A DNA stretch of 64,000 nt from Natrarchaeobius oligotrophus. GTDB taxonomy: Archaea > Halobacteriota > Halobacteria > Halobacteriales > Natrialbaceae. A program made the translations under genes and the position numbers. Location: assembly GCF_003841465.1 (NCBI RefSeq), contig NZ_REFZ01000007.1:62001-126000 (forward strand). The letters run 5' to 3'. Below, piece after piece: positions 42,667-51,193 of this stretch. Below the pieces are notes generated by a model. It was given only the letters and a program-made list of their open reading frames with translations. It made no database searches and was not told where the DNA came from. Positions within the stretch are counted from its first letter, which is position 1. Each line of letters begins with the position of its first letter.

Positions 42667-45423
42667 TCAGTTCAGTTCCGACGTGAGCAGCCGACGGAGC
42701 ACGAGGTGGAGGACGCCGCCGTTTTCGACGTACTCGACCGCCGCGGGCGTGTCGACCTGTGCGGTCACGTCGAACTCGGTGGTCTCGCCGTCTTCGTGTT
42801 CGGCCGTGACGGTCAGCTCGGCGTTCGGCTCGAGGCCGTCCTCGAGACCCTCGATGGTGTAGTGTTCGGAGCCGTCGAGGCCGAGTTCCTCCCAGCCCTC
42901 GCCCGCTTCGAACTGCAGCGGGAGGACGCCCATGCCGATGAGGTTGTCGCGGTAGATGCGCTCGTAGCTCTTGCCGATGGTCGCGCGGATGCCCAGCAGG
43001 TCGGTCCCTTTGGCCGCCCAGTCGCGACTCGAGCCCGTGCCGAGTTCGTCGCCGGCCATGACGACCAGCGGGGTCCCCTCCTCGCGGTATCGCTCGGAGG
43101 CGTCGAAGACCGTGGTCTCCTCGTCCGTGGGGTGGTGGATGGTGTAGCCGCCCTGTTTACCGTCGAGCATCTGGTTCTCGATGCGGACGTTCGCGAAGGT
43201 ACCCCGCATCATCACTTCGTGGTTGCCCCGTCGCGAGCCGTAGGTGTTGAACTCGTAGGGTTCGACGCCGCGTTCTTTCAGCCACTGTCCGGCGGGCAGG
43301 TCCTCGCCGAACGGCCCGGCCGGGCTGATGTGGTCGGTCGTGACGGTGTCGCCCAGGGTCAACAGGGCGCGCGCGTCGTCGACGTTCTCGACGCCGGGTT
43401 TCTCGAGCGGGAACTCCTTGAAAAACGGCGGCTCGCGGATGTACGTCGATTCGGGGTCCCAGTCGTAGACGTCGCCCGTCGGCGCGTCGAGGGACTCCCA
43501 GCGCTCGTCGCCCTCGAAGACGCTCGCGTACTTCTCCTCGAACATCTCGGGCGAGACGCTCTCGTGGATCGTCTCGCGGACCTCCTCGGTGTCCGGCCAG
43601 ACGTCCTCGAGGTAGACCGGCTCGCCGTCGTCGTCCGTGCCGAGGGGCTCGTTCTCGAGGTCGACGTCCATCTTTCCGGCGAGGCCGTAGGCGACGACCA
43701 GCGGCGGACTGGCGAGGTAGTTGGCCGCGATCTTCGGATGGATGCGCGCTTCGAAGTTGCGGTTGCCCGAGAGCACGCTCGTCGTCCAGAGGTCGTGTTC
43801 GTCGATGGCCGCCTCGATCGGCTCCGCGAGCGGGCCCGTGTTGCCGATGCAGGTCGTACAGCCGTAGCCGACGACGTGGTAGCCAAGTTCCTCCAGGTCC
43901 TCGAGCAGTCCCGAGGCCTCGAGGTACTCCGTGACGACGCGGCTGCCGGGTGCAAGACTCGTCTTGACGTAGTCGGGCACCTCGAGTCCCTTCTCGGCGG
44001 CGTTGCGCGCGAGCAATCCTGCGGCGACCATCACCGACGGATTCGACGTGTTCGTACAGCTCGTGATCGCGCTGACGAGGACGCTGCCGTGGCCGATCTC
44101 GACTTCGGTGCCGTCCTCGAGTTCGACGGGAACCCTCTCGTCCAGATCGAGTCCCCGATCCGCGACGAGCGCGCCGTCGCCCGCATCGACGTCCGATCCG
44201 ACCGCGGTACCGTCGCCGTCGACGACGCCCTGCTCTTCGAGCAGCGCCGGGAAGTGCTCGTCCAGGTCGCCCATCGGGATGCGCGAGTGCGGCTTCTTGT
44301 GACCGGCGAGACTCGCCTCGACGTCGCCGAGGTCGAACTCGACGACCTCGGTGTACTCGGGTTCCTGCTCGCCGAACAGGCCCTGGGCCTCGAGGTACTC
44401 GCGGACCAGTTCGATGTGGTCCGGATCGCGGCCGGTCAGCTCGAGGTACTCGAGGGTCTTCTCGTCGACGGGGAACATGCTGATCGTCGACCCCTGTTCG
44501 GGTGCCATGTTGGAGATGGTCGCTCGGTCGGCGACCGACAGCTTCGAGACGCCGGGACCGAAGAACTCGACGAACTTGTCGACGACGCCGACCTCGCGGA
44601 GGCGTTCGGTGATGTGGAGCACGAGGTCGGTCGCGGTCACGCCCTCGGGGAGGTCGCCGGTCAGTCTGACGCCGACGACTTCGGGCAGCGACATGGTGAT
44701 CGGCTGGCCGAGCAGCGCGGCTTCGGCCTCGATGCCGCCGACGCCCCAGCCGACGACGCCGATGCCGCCGATCATCGGGGTGTGGCTGTCCGTGCCGACG
44801 AGCGTATCCGGCAGCAGCCACCGCTCGCCGTCGACCTCGCGGTCGTGGACGACCCGGCCCAGGTGTTCGAGGTTGACCTGGTGGACGATCCCCGTCCCCG
44901 GCGGGACGACGTTGAACTCGTCGAACGCCTGTTGGGCCCACTTGATCGCGCGGTAGCGCTCCTCGTTTCGCTCGTACTCGAGTTCGACGTTCTGTTCGTA
45001 GGCGTCGTCGCTGCCGAAGTGGTCGACCTGCACGCTGTGGTCGATCACGAGGTCACAGGGTACCTCGGGTTCGACGGCCGACGGGTCGACGCCCTTTCGC
45101 TCGGCTGCCGACCGGAGCGCCGCCAGGTCGACGACCGCGGGGACGCCGGTCAGGTCCTGCAGGACGACCCGCGAGACCGTAAACGGAACCTCGACGTCAG
45201 GAACGTCCGGCTCCCAGGACGCGGCGTTTCGGACGTCCTCGGCGTCGATCATCTCGCCGTCCGCGTTCCGCAACACCGACTCGAGCAGAATTCGAATGCT
45301 CACCGGAAGCGTATCCAGGTCACAGAGACCCTGTTCTTCCAGAACCGTGAGATCCGCCATCCGATACGATTCGCCGTCGTGTTCGAACTCCCGGATCGCC
45401 TCCGAGAACTCATCGCTTACCAT
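42667..45423 (-). CDS. acnA: Aconitate hydratase (AcnA type)
   Basis: This 918-residue citric-acid-cycle enzyme isomerises citrate to isocitrate through a [4Fe-4S] cluster. Cluster cysteines are visible in TSCTNTSNPSV near residue 460 and GCTTCIGNTGPLAE near 526. Substrate motifs include DSHTPMIGGIGVVGWGVGG near 212 and GDELGTGSSRDWAAKGTDL near 800. It starts MVSDEFSEAIREFEHDGESY and matches the usual length. An iron-regulatory role as in mammals is not expected. It is a single-gene transcription unit. Confidence 0.97.
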   Translation of the reverse strand: MVSDEFSEAIREFEHDGESYRMADLTVLEEQGLCDLDTLPVSIRILLESVLRNADGEMIDAEDVRNAASWEPDVPDVEVPFTVSRVVLQDLTGVPAVVDLAALRSAAERKGVDPSAVEPEVPCDLVIDHSVQVDHFGSDDAYEQNVELEYERNEERYRAIKWAQQAFDEFNVVPPGTGIVHQVNLEHLGRVVHDREVDGERWLLPDTLVGTDSHTPMIGGIGVVGWGVGGIEAEAALLGQPITMSLPEVVGVRLTGDLPEGVTATDLVLHITERLREVGVVDKFVEFFGPGVSKLSVADRATISNMAPEQGSTISMFPVDEKTLEYLELTGRDPDHIELVREYLEAQGLFGEQEPEYTEVVEFDLGDVEASLAGHKKPHSRIPMGDLDEHFPALLEEQGVVDGDGTAVGSDVDAGDGALVADRGLDLDERVPVELEDGTEVEIGHGSVLVSAITSCTNTSNPSVMVAAGLLARNAAEKGLEVPDYVKTSLAPGSRVVTEYLEASGLLEDLEELGYHVVGYGCTTCIGNTGPLAEPIEAAIDEHDLWTTSVLSGNRNFEARIHPKIAANYLASPPLVVAYGLAGKMDVDLENEPLGTDDDGEPVYLEDVWPDTEEVRETIHESVSPEMFEEKYASVFEGDERWESLDAPTGDVYDWDPESTYIREPPFFKEFPLEKPGVENVDDARALLTLGDTVTTDHISPAGPFGEDLPAGQWLKERGVEPYEFNTYGSRRGNHEVMMRGTFANVRIENQMLDGKQGGYTIHHPTDEETTVFDASERYREEGTPLVVMAGDELGTGSSRDWAAKGTDLLGIRATIGKSYERIYRDNLIGMGVLPLQFEAGEGWEELGLDGSEHYTIEGLEDGLEPNAELTVTAEHEDGETTEFDVTAQVDTPAAVEYVENGGVLHLVLRRLLTSELN

Positions 45424-45763
45424 ACGACGGAGTAGACAGCCACCCCATTTGAATGCCTCGAGATTCCGCCGTAGCGTTCCGTATACGCCCCACGTTTGTC
45501 GGGTGGGGAGACCGATGGTAGCGATCCCACCGCCGTTCTCCGCGGATCGGCGGCCGGGACCACGCTAACGTTCGTTCGCGGAGTTCATCGACGCGTCGGC
45601 CCCGCCCGATCGACGACGGTACCGATCGTGATCGGCGGCGCTCTCGAAGAGCGTCACTCCCGGCGAGTCCACTTCTTCACATCGCTTCGCTCGTTCAGTC
45701 GTGGACTCGCCGAACATCGCAAACGCTTCGCGTTTGCTCAATCCCGGCGAATCCCGTCGGTCA
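45424..45763. other. Intergenic region downstream of folA with strong inverted repeats
   Basis: This is the spacer between the folA 3' end and the aconitase start. No protein gene is supported. Bases 45661-45712 form a perfect 12-bp inverted repeat with a 28-base loop, and 45719-45737 a perfect 8-bp hairpin. Both are on the 3' side of folA and could act in transcript ending or stability. Bases 45443-45650 show nothing recognisable. Confidence 0.5.
45661..45737. repeat. Two adjacent inverted repeats, possible 3' end structure of thyA-folA mRNA
   Basis: The first repeat has arms CGGCGAGTCCAC (45661-45672) and GTGGACTCGCCG (45701-45712). The second is GCAAACGC/GCGTTTGC with a 3-base loop (45719-45726 and 45730-45737). 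They start 27 bases after the folA stop codon on the minus strand. They lack a T-rich tail typical of archaeal terminators, so a repeat-element origin is also possible. Confidence 0.6.
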
Positions 45764-46333
45764 TCACTCCCGTCGCACGTATTCGACGAACGCGAAGCCC
45801 TCGCGGTCGTCTCGGTCGCGTTCGCGCCACGCGTCCCGATCCCACTCCGGGAAGCGGGTGTCGCCGTCGGGATCGTCGCGCACCTCCGTCAGGATCAGCC
45901 GATCGACCGCGGGAAGAAACCCCTCGTAGACGGTCGCGCCGCCCGCGACGAACGCACGATCGACGTCGTGGCGCTCGCGCGCCGCCCGCTCGGCCACCTC
46001 GAGCGCTTCGTCCAATCCGTTCGCGACGACGACGCCCTCTGGCGTCTCGAGGTCGCGAGAGGTGAGGACGATCGTCGTGCGTCCGGGGAGCGGTTCGCCG
46101 AGATCCGCGAGGATGCTCTCGTAGGTCACTCGCCCCATGATAACCGGGTGGTCCGTCGTGGTCCGCTTGAAGTGTGCGAGGTCCGCGGGGATGTGCCAGG
46201 GCATCCCGCCGTCCCGTCCGATGACACCGTTTTCCGCGACGGCGGCGATCGCGACGAGTTCGAGGTCCGACTCGAGATCGGCGCTCTCCGCGTTCCGATC
46301 GCTCGTTCGCTCGTCGGGTTCGTCCGCGCTCAT
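45764..46333 (-). CDS. folA: Dihydrofolate reductase
   Basis: This 189-residue enzyme reduces dihydrofolate, regenerating the cofactor oxidised by thymidylate synthase. The start MSADEPDERTSDRNAES overlaps the thyA stop by four bases (ATGA), which implies coupled translation. An acidic, haloarchaeal-style N-terminal extension of about 30 residues precedes the core: VAIAAVAENGVIGRDGGMPW, then HIPADLAHFKRTTTDHPVIM, and VAGGATVYEGFLPAVDRL. The name hdrA is used for the Haloferax enzyme. Confidence 0.96.
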   Translation of the reverse strand: MSADEPDERTSDRNAESADLESDLELVAIAAVAENGVIGRDGGMPWHIPADLAHFKRTTTDHPVIMGRVTYESILADLGEPLPGRTTIVLTSRDLETPEGVVVANGLDEALEVAERAARERHDVDRAFVAGGATVYEGFLPAVDRLILTEVRDDPDGDTRFPEWDRDAWRERDRDDREGFAFVEYVRRE

Positions 46334-47346
46334 TCCGCCACCGAGAACGTGAGCCCGTCGTGGGACTCGTAGTCGCGAAGCTCGACGTCGTCGTACGAGA
46401 GGTCGTCGATCGGGACGTCCGCCACGGCGAGCGTGGGTCGCTCGAGCGGTTCGCGCGACAGCTGCTCGAGCAGTCCCGGAACGTGATCGAGGCGCTCGTC
46501 GCCGTCGGCTTCCGCGGGCGCTTCGGACTCGAGCCACTCGCGGACCGCCAGATACTCCGCACGCTCGTCGACGTCAGAGAGTCGGGACTGCAGCTTCCTG
46601 AGGTTCTCCGCGTACCACTCGCCGCGTTCGCCCCGGCCGCAGTAGACGTGGGCGTCGACGACCGTGTGAGCGAACGTGCCGGGAACCAGATCGGTCTGCT
46701 GGGCGATCACCGTCGTCAGAAGGGCGTAGGCGGCGATGTTGAACGGGATTCCGAGCGCGACGTCGCCCGAGCGCTGGGTGAGGTGGCAGTTCAGCCGGTC
46801 GCCCTGGACGTTGAAGACGAACGAGTAGTGACACGGCGGCAGCGTCGAGACGGTCGCGTTCGCCGGGTGCCAGGCGTTGACGACCAGCCGCCGCGAGTTC
46901 GGGCTATCCGAGAGCGTGTCGATCACGTACTGAAGCTGATCGAACGTCCGTCGGCCGTCCGCTTCGGTCGTGACCCACCGATGAGCCTCTTCCGGCCAGG
47001 ACTCGCCCTCGAGGCGGGCGTCGCCGTCGGGGATCGGGTACCGTCGCCAGAACCGGCCGTAGGCGGTGTCGAGTCGCCCCTCGTCGTCGGCCCAGGCGTT
47101 CCAGATCTTCGTCTCCTCGCGCAGGTTCCGGATGTGCGCTTCGCCCGAGAGGTACCAGCACACCTCGTGGATCATCGAGTTCCAGCGGTAGCCGTCCATC
47201 CGCTTCGTCGTCAGCAGGGGGTACCCCTCCTCGAGGTCGACTTCGTAGTGCTCGCTGAACGAGGAAATCGTGTCGACGCCGGTCCGGTTCGGCTTGTACG
47301 CGCCGTCCGAAAGCGTCGCGTCGACGAGCTCGAGGTACTGTTGCAT
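46330..47346 (-). CDS. thyA: Thymidylate synthase (ThyA)
   Basis: This 338-residue enzyme methylates dUMP to dTMP using methylene-tetrahydrofolate. The catalytic cysteine is in LPPCHYSFVFNVQG near residue 172, with the substrate motifs RTGVDTISSF near 22 and LTQRSGDVALGIPFNIAAY near 190. Two acidic inserts (about residues 95-130 and 255-290) make it longer than the bacterial enzyme. It is followed by folA with a 4-base overlap, the same thymidylate-folate pairing seen in many prokaryotes. Confidence 0.97.
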   Translation of the reverse strand: MQQYLELVDATLSDGAYKPNRTGVDTISSFSEHYEVDLEEGYPLLTTKRMDGYRWNSMIHEVCWYLSGEAHIRNLREETKIWNAWADDEGRLDTAYGRFWRRYPIPDGDARLEGESWPEEAHRWVTTEADGRRTFDQLQYVIDTLSDSPNSRRLVVNAWHPANATVSTLPPCHYSFVFNVQGDRLNCHLTQRSGDVALGIPFNIAAYALLTTVIAQQTDLVPGTFAHTVVDAHVYCGRGERGEWYAENLRKLQSRLSDVDERAEYLAVREWLESEAPAEADGDERLDHVPGLLEQLSREPLERPTLAVADVPIDDLSYDDVELRDYESHDGLTFSVAE

Positions 47347-47426
47347 CGGTCTTCCGTACCGACCGGAGATACATAATCCCGCCTGATTCGCGGTCCCAGC
47401 GGCAACGACTCGCGACGGACCGTCTC

Positions 47427-47508
47427 ATACGGTTTCCTGACCGTCAGTTCCGGCGCACCCGCAACCCGGACGGCGGGTGCACCGGGACGTCGGTACGGTA
47501 ATCCGTCT
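47427..47508 (-). repeat. 82-bp palindromic intergenic repeat, copy D
   Basis: This copy is read on the minus strand. It begins on the last base of the RAD55-like gene's TGA and is exactly 82 bp long. Outer arms are AGACGGATTACCGT and CAGGAAACCGTAT. The inner stem GCACCCGC/GCGGGTGC is 8 bp, longer than in other copies. The opposite orientation shows that the element follows gene direction, not chromosome strand. Confidence 0.85.
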
Positions 47509-48134
47509 CAGGCGATGTCGCGGCTCGTGTCGATCGCGACCTCTTCGGTCAGTTCGAGTTTGATCGTCTCGGTGGGCTGGCTGCCGTGGCGGAACTTCGG
47601 AATCGAGAGGCGATTCTCGAGTTCGGTTCCGGCGACCGTCGTCCGAAGGTCGAACACCGCGTCCGCGGCGTGGTGGGTCCGCGATCGGTTCTCCGGCTGG
47701 GCGTCCCCGGTCAGACAGTGCAAGACCGCGATGCTTTTGGTCTCGATCATTCTGGCTTTCAGGTCGTTGAGAAAGTCGACGTACTCGCCGGTCGGCGCAC
47801 GCTCTAAGACGTCCATCGTGTCGACGATGAGGTTCGCGCCGTCGGGGAGCGCGCTGACGAACTGCGTCGCCTCCTCGAGCGGGTCGTCGCTCGTGATCCG
47901 TCTGATCGTCGGACTACCGACCGACGACGGCGAATTTTCGATCGCGTGCCGGACGGCCTCGTCGGATCGTTCGGTCGAGAGGTACAGCGTTCCGCGTGCG
48001 GCGGTGAGTTCGTACAGCAGTAGCTCGGACTGACTGGCTGGCCTGGCAGCGTAGGCGACGATGCATCCCGGGGGAAGCCCGCCGCCGAGCTTTCGATCCA
48101 GTACGTCGATCCCGGTCTCTAACCGCTCCACCAT
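47508..48134 (-). CDS. RAD55/KaiC-like protein lacking a Walker A motif
   Basis: This 208-residue RecA-fold protein starts MVERLETGIDVLDRKLGGGL, the typical beginning of RAD55/KaiC ATPases. The following segment reads PPGCIVAYAARPASQSELLL where a GxxGxGKT loop is expected, so it probably cannot hydrolyse ATP. The Walker-B region survives (NLIVDTMDVLE near residue 105) and LSIPKFRHGSQP near 182 resembles the family's C-terminal strand. Such inactive relatives may act as regulatory partners. A TATA-like GAATTATG lies about 27 bases upstream. Its TGA joins repeat copy D. Confidence 0.8.
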   Translation of the reverse strand: MVERLETGIDVLDRKLGGGLPPGCIVAYAARPASQSELLLYELTAARGTLYLSTERSDEAVRHAIENSPSSVGSPTIRRITSDDPLEEATQFVSALPDGANLIVDTMDVLERAPTGEYVDFLNDLKARMIETKSIAVLHCLTGDAQPENRSRTHHAADAVFDLRTTVAGTELENRLSIPKFRHGSQPTETIKLELTEEVAIDTSRDIA

Positions 48135-48336
48135 TCCGTTGGAATCGATTTCGCCAGTGCCAGCATAATTCTTTGCCTTTCGGATCGTCCCAAAACGAAA
48201 CGCGATCGCCGCTTCGATCGGCGTCGACCGCCCGATCCGAGGGCGTTACCCCGACGAGCGTCCGTTGAACGACGAGTGCACGACGACGACGCCGAATGGA
48301 GGGATTCAAGGGGAACGCAGGAGCGTACACGAACGA

Positions 48337-49269
48337 ATGCGCCACGATCACCTCATCACGAGCAAACAACTCTCGCGGGCGGACATCGAGACCGTCCTCG
48401 ATCGAGCCGCGGCGATCGACGCCGATCCGGCCGCGGTCGCCGACCGCCACGCGGGAACGCTGCTCGGCCTCCTGTTTTTCGAGCCGAGCACGCGGACGAA
48501 GATGAGCTTCGAAACCGCGATCAAGCGACTCGGCGGCGACGTCGTGGACATGGGATCGGTCGAATCCTCGAGCGTCAAGAAAGGTGAGACGCTCGCCGAC
48601 ACCGTCCGCGTCATCGAGGGATACGCCGACGCGCTCGTCTTGCGCCATCCCAAACAGGGTTCGGCGACGATGGCCAGCGAGTTCGTCGACGTGCCGCTTT
48701 TGAACGCCGGCGACGGCGCGGGCCACCATCCGACCCAGACCCTGCTCGACCTCTATACCATCCGGGAGAACGCGGGCCTGGACGACCTGACCATCGGCAT
48801 CATGGGCGATCTGAAGTACGGTCGGACGGTCCACTCGCTGGCCTACGCGCTGACGAACTTCGACGCGCGCCAGCACTTCGTCAGCCCCGAGAGTCTGCAA
48901 CTCCCCCGCGAGGTCGTCTACGACCTCCACCAGTCGGGAAGCGACGCGCAGGTGCGCGAACACGAGTCGCTCGAGGAGGTATTGCCGTCGCTCGACGTAC
49001 TCTACGTGACCCGCATCCAGCGAGAGCGGTTCCCCGACGAGAACGAGTACCAGCAGGTCGCGGGCGAGTACCGGATCGACTCGGAGACGCTCGCGGCCGC
49101 AAACGACGACCTGACGGTGATGCACCCGCTTCCGCGCGTCGACGAGATCGCGCCCGAGGTCGACGACACCGAGTACGCCGCCTACTTCGAGCAGGCCCAC
49201 AACGGCGTTTCGGTTCGGATGGCGCTGCTGGATCTCCTCTTGAGTGACGGAGGTGACGACGATGAGTGA
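48337..49269 (+). CDS. pyrB: Aspartate carbamoyltransferase catalytic subunit
   Basis: This 310-residue enzyme condenses carbamoyl phosphate and aspartate, the first committed step of pyrimidine synthesis. The carbamoyl-phosphate loop [15 protein letters not shown] is near residue 48, [14 protein letters not shown] near 105, [13 protein letters not shown] near 132 and [13 protein letters not shown] near 265. The ATG at 48337 begins the conserved [17 protein letters not shown] start. It overlaps pyrI by eight bases, so the two subunits are made together and assemble into the regulated complex. Confidence 0.97.
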   Translation: MRHDHLITSKQLSRADIETVLDRAAAIDADPAAVADRHAGTLLGLLFFEPSTRTKMSFETAIKRLGGDVVDMGSVESSSVKKGETLADTVRVIEGYADALVLRHPKQGSATMASEFVDVPLLNAGDGAGHHPTQTLLDLYTIRENAGLDDLTIGIMGDLKYGRTVHSLAYALTNFDARQHFVSPESLQLPREVVYDLHQSGSDAQVREHESLEEVLPSLDVLYVTRIQRERFPDENEYQQVAGEYRIDSETLAAANDDLTVMHPLPRVDEIAPEVDDTEYAAYFEQAHNGVSVRMALLDLLLSDGGDDDE

Positions 49270-49765
49270 CGAACGCGACGATACCGGTGAGGGCTCTTTC
49301 GGCGACACGGACGACCACGCGCTCCGGGTCAGCAAGATCCGCGATGGAACCGTCATCGACCACGTCCGCGGCGGCCAGTCGCTCAACGTCCTCGCGATCC
49401 TCGGCATCGACGGCGACGACGGCGAGGAGGTTTCGATCGGGATGAACGTCCCCTCGGATCGGCTGGCGCGCAAGGACATCGTCAAAGTCGAGGGACGAGA
49501 GCTCAGCCAGGACGAGGTCGACGTCCTCTCGCTGATCGCGCCGGACGCGACGATCAACATCGTCCGCGAGTACGAGGTGATCGAAAAACACCGCGTCGAA
49601 CGACCCGACGCCGTCGACGGCGTCCTCTCCTGTCCCAACCCCGGCTGCATCACGACCGGAGACGAACCGGTGACGTCGAGCTTCGACGTGCTCGAGGACG
49701 GCGTGCGCTGTGCGTACTGCGGGACGATCGTCCGGGACGGCATCGCGTCGCTGATCGAAACCTGA
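49262..49765 (+). CDS. pyrI: Aspartate carbamoyltransferase regulatory subunit
   Basis: This 167-residue regulatory chain binds nucleotides and the catalytic trimer. After a short acidic extension it has the nucleotide-binding domain ([40 protein letters not shown]) and a zinc domain with CPNPGC and CAYC, the four cysteines that hold the structural zinc and contact PyrB. The ATG at 49262 gives an 8-base overlap with pyrB, which fits coupled translation. Its TGA joins a diverged copy of the palindromic repeat. Confidence 0.96.
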   Translation: MSDERDDTGEGSFGDTDDHALRVSKIRDGTVIDHVRGGQSLNVLAILGIDGDDGEEVSIGMNVPSDRLARKDIVKVEGRELSQDEVDVLSLIAPDATINIVREYEVIEKHRVERPDAVDGVLSCPNPGCITTGDEPVTSSFDVLEDGVRCAYCGTIVRDGIASLIET

Positions 49766-49843
49766 GACGGCCCGTCGTGCGGCGGTACCGGTACGGCCGC
49801 GACTATCCGCGATTGCACCCGTAATCGGTGCGACGAACCGTAT
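49765..49843 (+). repeat. Palindromic intergenic repeat, diverged copy E
   Basis: It begins on the last base of the pyrI TGA with AGACGG and ends with AACCGTAT, as the other copies do, but is 79 bp and mostly different between. The inner hairpin survives with other bases (GCACC/GGTGC around CGTAATC). The kept ends and hairpin suggest a relative of the 82-bp element. Confidence 0.5.
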
Positions 49844-49917
49844 AAGCCGGGCCTCGTTCCGCTCCGGAAAACCGTCCAGAATATCTAAGTGGGAACCGAA
49901 CAATCGTTCGAACGTAC

Positions 49918-50028
49918 ATGTCCCGTACACTCAAAGTCATCGTCGCCCTGGTCGTCATCGCAGTCCTCTGGAAAGTCCTCGTCGCCTCCGCTGGCACGGA
50001 GGAGATCGAGTACGATCCGGTCGACTGA
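49918..50028 (+). CDS. 36-residue single-span membrane protein
   Basis: This is a complete small gene: ATG at 49918, TGA at 50026-50028, with TATA-like atatctaag (49880-49888) about 30 bases upstream. The product is a short basic start (MSRTLK), one hydrophobic span of about 17 residues (VIVALVVIAVLWKVLVA) and an acidic tail (TEEIEYDPVD), which puts the tail outside or inside depending on topology rules. Codon use is normal. Similar tiny membrane proteins often attach to larger complexes; its partner is unknown. Confidence 0.65.
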   Translation: MSRTLKVIVALVVIAVLWKVLVASAGTEEIEYDPVD

Positions 50029-50079
50029 TTCGACGGCAGTAACCGAACCGCTTACCACGACGGCGTCGTACCATCCAGT

Positions 50080-50919
50080 ATGTACGGCGTCGTCACCCGA
50101 AACGCTGAGGAAGTCCGCTGGCCGGAGTTCGATCGCGGATTCTACGAGGTGAAAGACGTTACCGGCCGGTCCGCCGAGCCGATCGAGGACGGGGTGAACA
50201 TGGTGTCGTGTTTCGGCGACAACGCGGCCGCCGACGCCGATCCGTCGCTGGTTCCCGTCGACGACTTCGGTCGCCCCGCGACGCGCGACCGGTCGTACTT
50301 CGACTGGAGCTACGTCTGTCCCAGCAGGCGCGACTACCGCGACGGACTGCTCGAGGTCGTCGACGACTGCGTCGCCGCCAACGAGGACGTGCGACTCGAC
50401 GACGTCGGCTTCCCTCGCGCCGAGTACTGTCGTTGCGGCGTCTGCGAACGGGCGTTCGACGAGAGCGAGTACGACGACAGATTCACCTGGCGCGCGAGCG
50501 TCGTCACCGAGTTCGTCGAGGAAGCAGTCGAGCGAGTTCCCGGTCGGGTGTACCTGACGCTCTATCCGGACCCCTACCCGGGCCACCTCTACGAGCGTGC
50601 CGGCCTCGACCTCGAGGCGCTCGAAGACCACGTCGACGAGTTCGTCGTTCCGCTGTACGATACGGCCTACGAGACGACCTACTGGCTCGAGACGATCGCC
50701 AGGGGATTCGAGAGCGCGCTCGAGACGCCGTTCTCGATCGAACTGTACGCGGTGAACGTCGACGTCGACAACCTCATCCACGCGCTCGAGGTGGCGTCCG
50801 AGTACGGGTCGGCCGTCTTCTTCGGCTACGACGCGGCCAACGCGCGGGCGGCGCTTCGACGCATGCGAGCCGACGAACGGGACGGCGTCTCCCACGGCGA
50901 GCCGAGTTCGGATTCGTGA
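50080..50919 (+). CDS. Putative TIM-barrel glycoside-hydrolase-like protein
   Basis: This 279-residue protein starts MYGVVTRNAEEVRWPEF. Segments resemble the barrel of uncharacterised glycosidase-like proteins: SYFDWSYVCPSRRDYRDGLL near residue 75, then DVRLDDVGFPRAEYCRCGVC near 105-124 with a possible catalytic Asp, RVYLTLYPDPYPGH near 160, and FVVPLYDTAYE near 190. The cluster CRCGVC could bind metal. There is no signal peptide, so it acts in the cytoplasm. No substrate can be assigned. It follows the small membrane protein gene by 51 bases. Confidence 0.7.
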   Translation: MYGVVTRNAEEVRWPEFDRGFYEVKDVTGRSAEPIEDGVNMVSCFGDNAAADADPSLVPVDDFGRPATRDRSYFDWSYVCPSRRDYRDGLLEVVDDCVAANEDVRLDDVGFPRAEYCRCGVCERAFDESEYDDRFTWRASVVTEFVEEAVERVPGRVYLTLYPDPYPGHLYERAGLDLEALEDHVDEFVVPLYDTAYETTYWLETIARGFESALETPFSIELYAVNVDVDNLIHALEVASEYGSAVFFGYDAANARAALRRMRADERDGVSHGEPSSDS

Positions 50920-51193
50920 CGACGGTCCGGGTTTCGACCGCGCCCCGCGGTTTCGGATTCGAACCGAAACCGACTCGAGTTCCGCCGGGACGGACCGCTG
51001 TGGGTCAGTACCGGTGCAACCGTCGGGCGGTCGCGGTTGCATGGGTATGGGATAGCGTACGAGCAAACCGAACGGCTCGCAGCGCGCGACGATCGACCGA
51101 CTGACGCCTCGAGACGGCGGATGGGGCGGAAAAACGAACGATTCTGAGAGTCGGTAGCGCCGACGGATTGCGTCGCCTCAGCGAGCCGCGGAG

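Noticed and set aside
42706-45435. 909-residue plus-strand open frame opposite aconitase
   Set aside because: It is an antisense shadow of acnA; the sequence is Val/Arg/Asp-rich with no family features.
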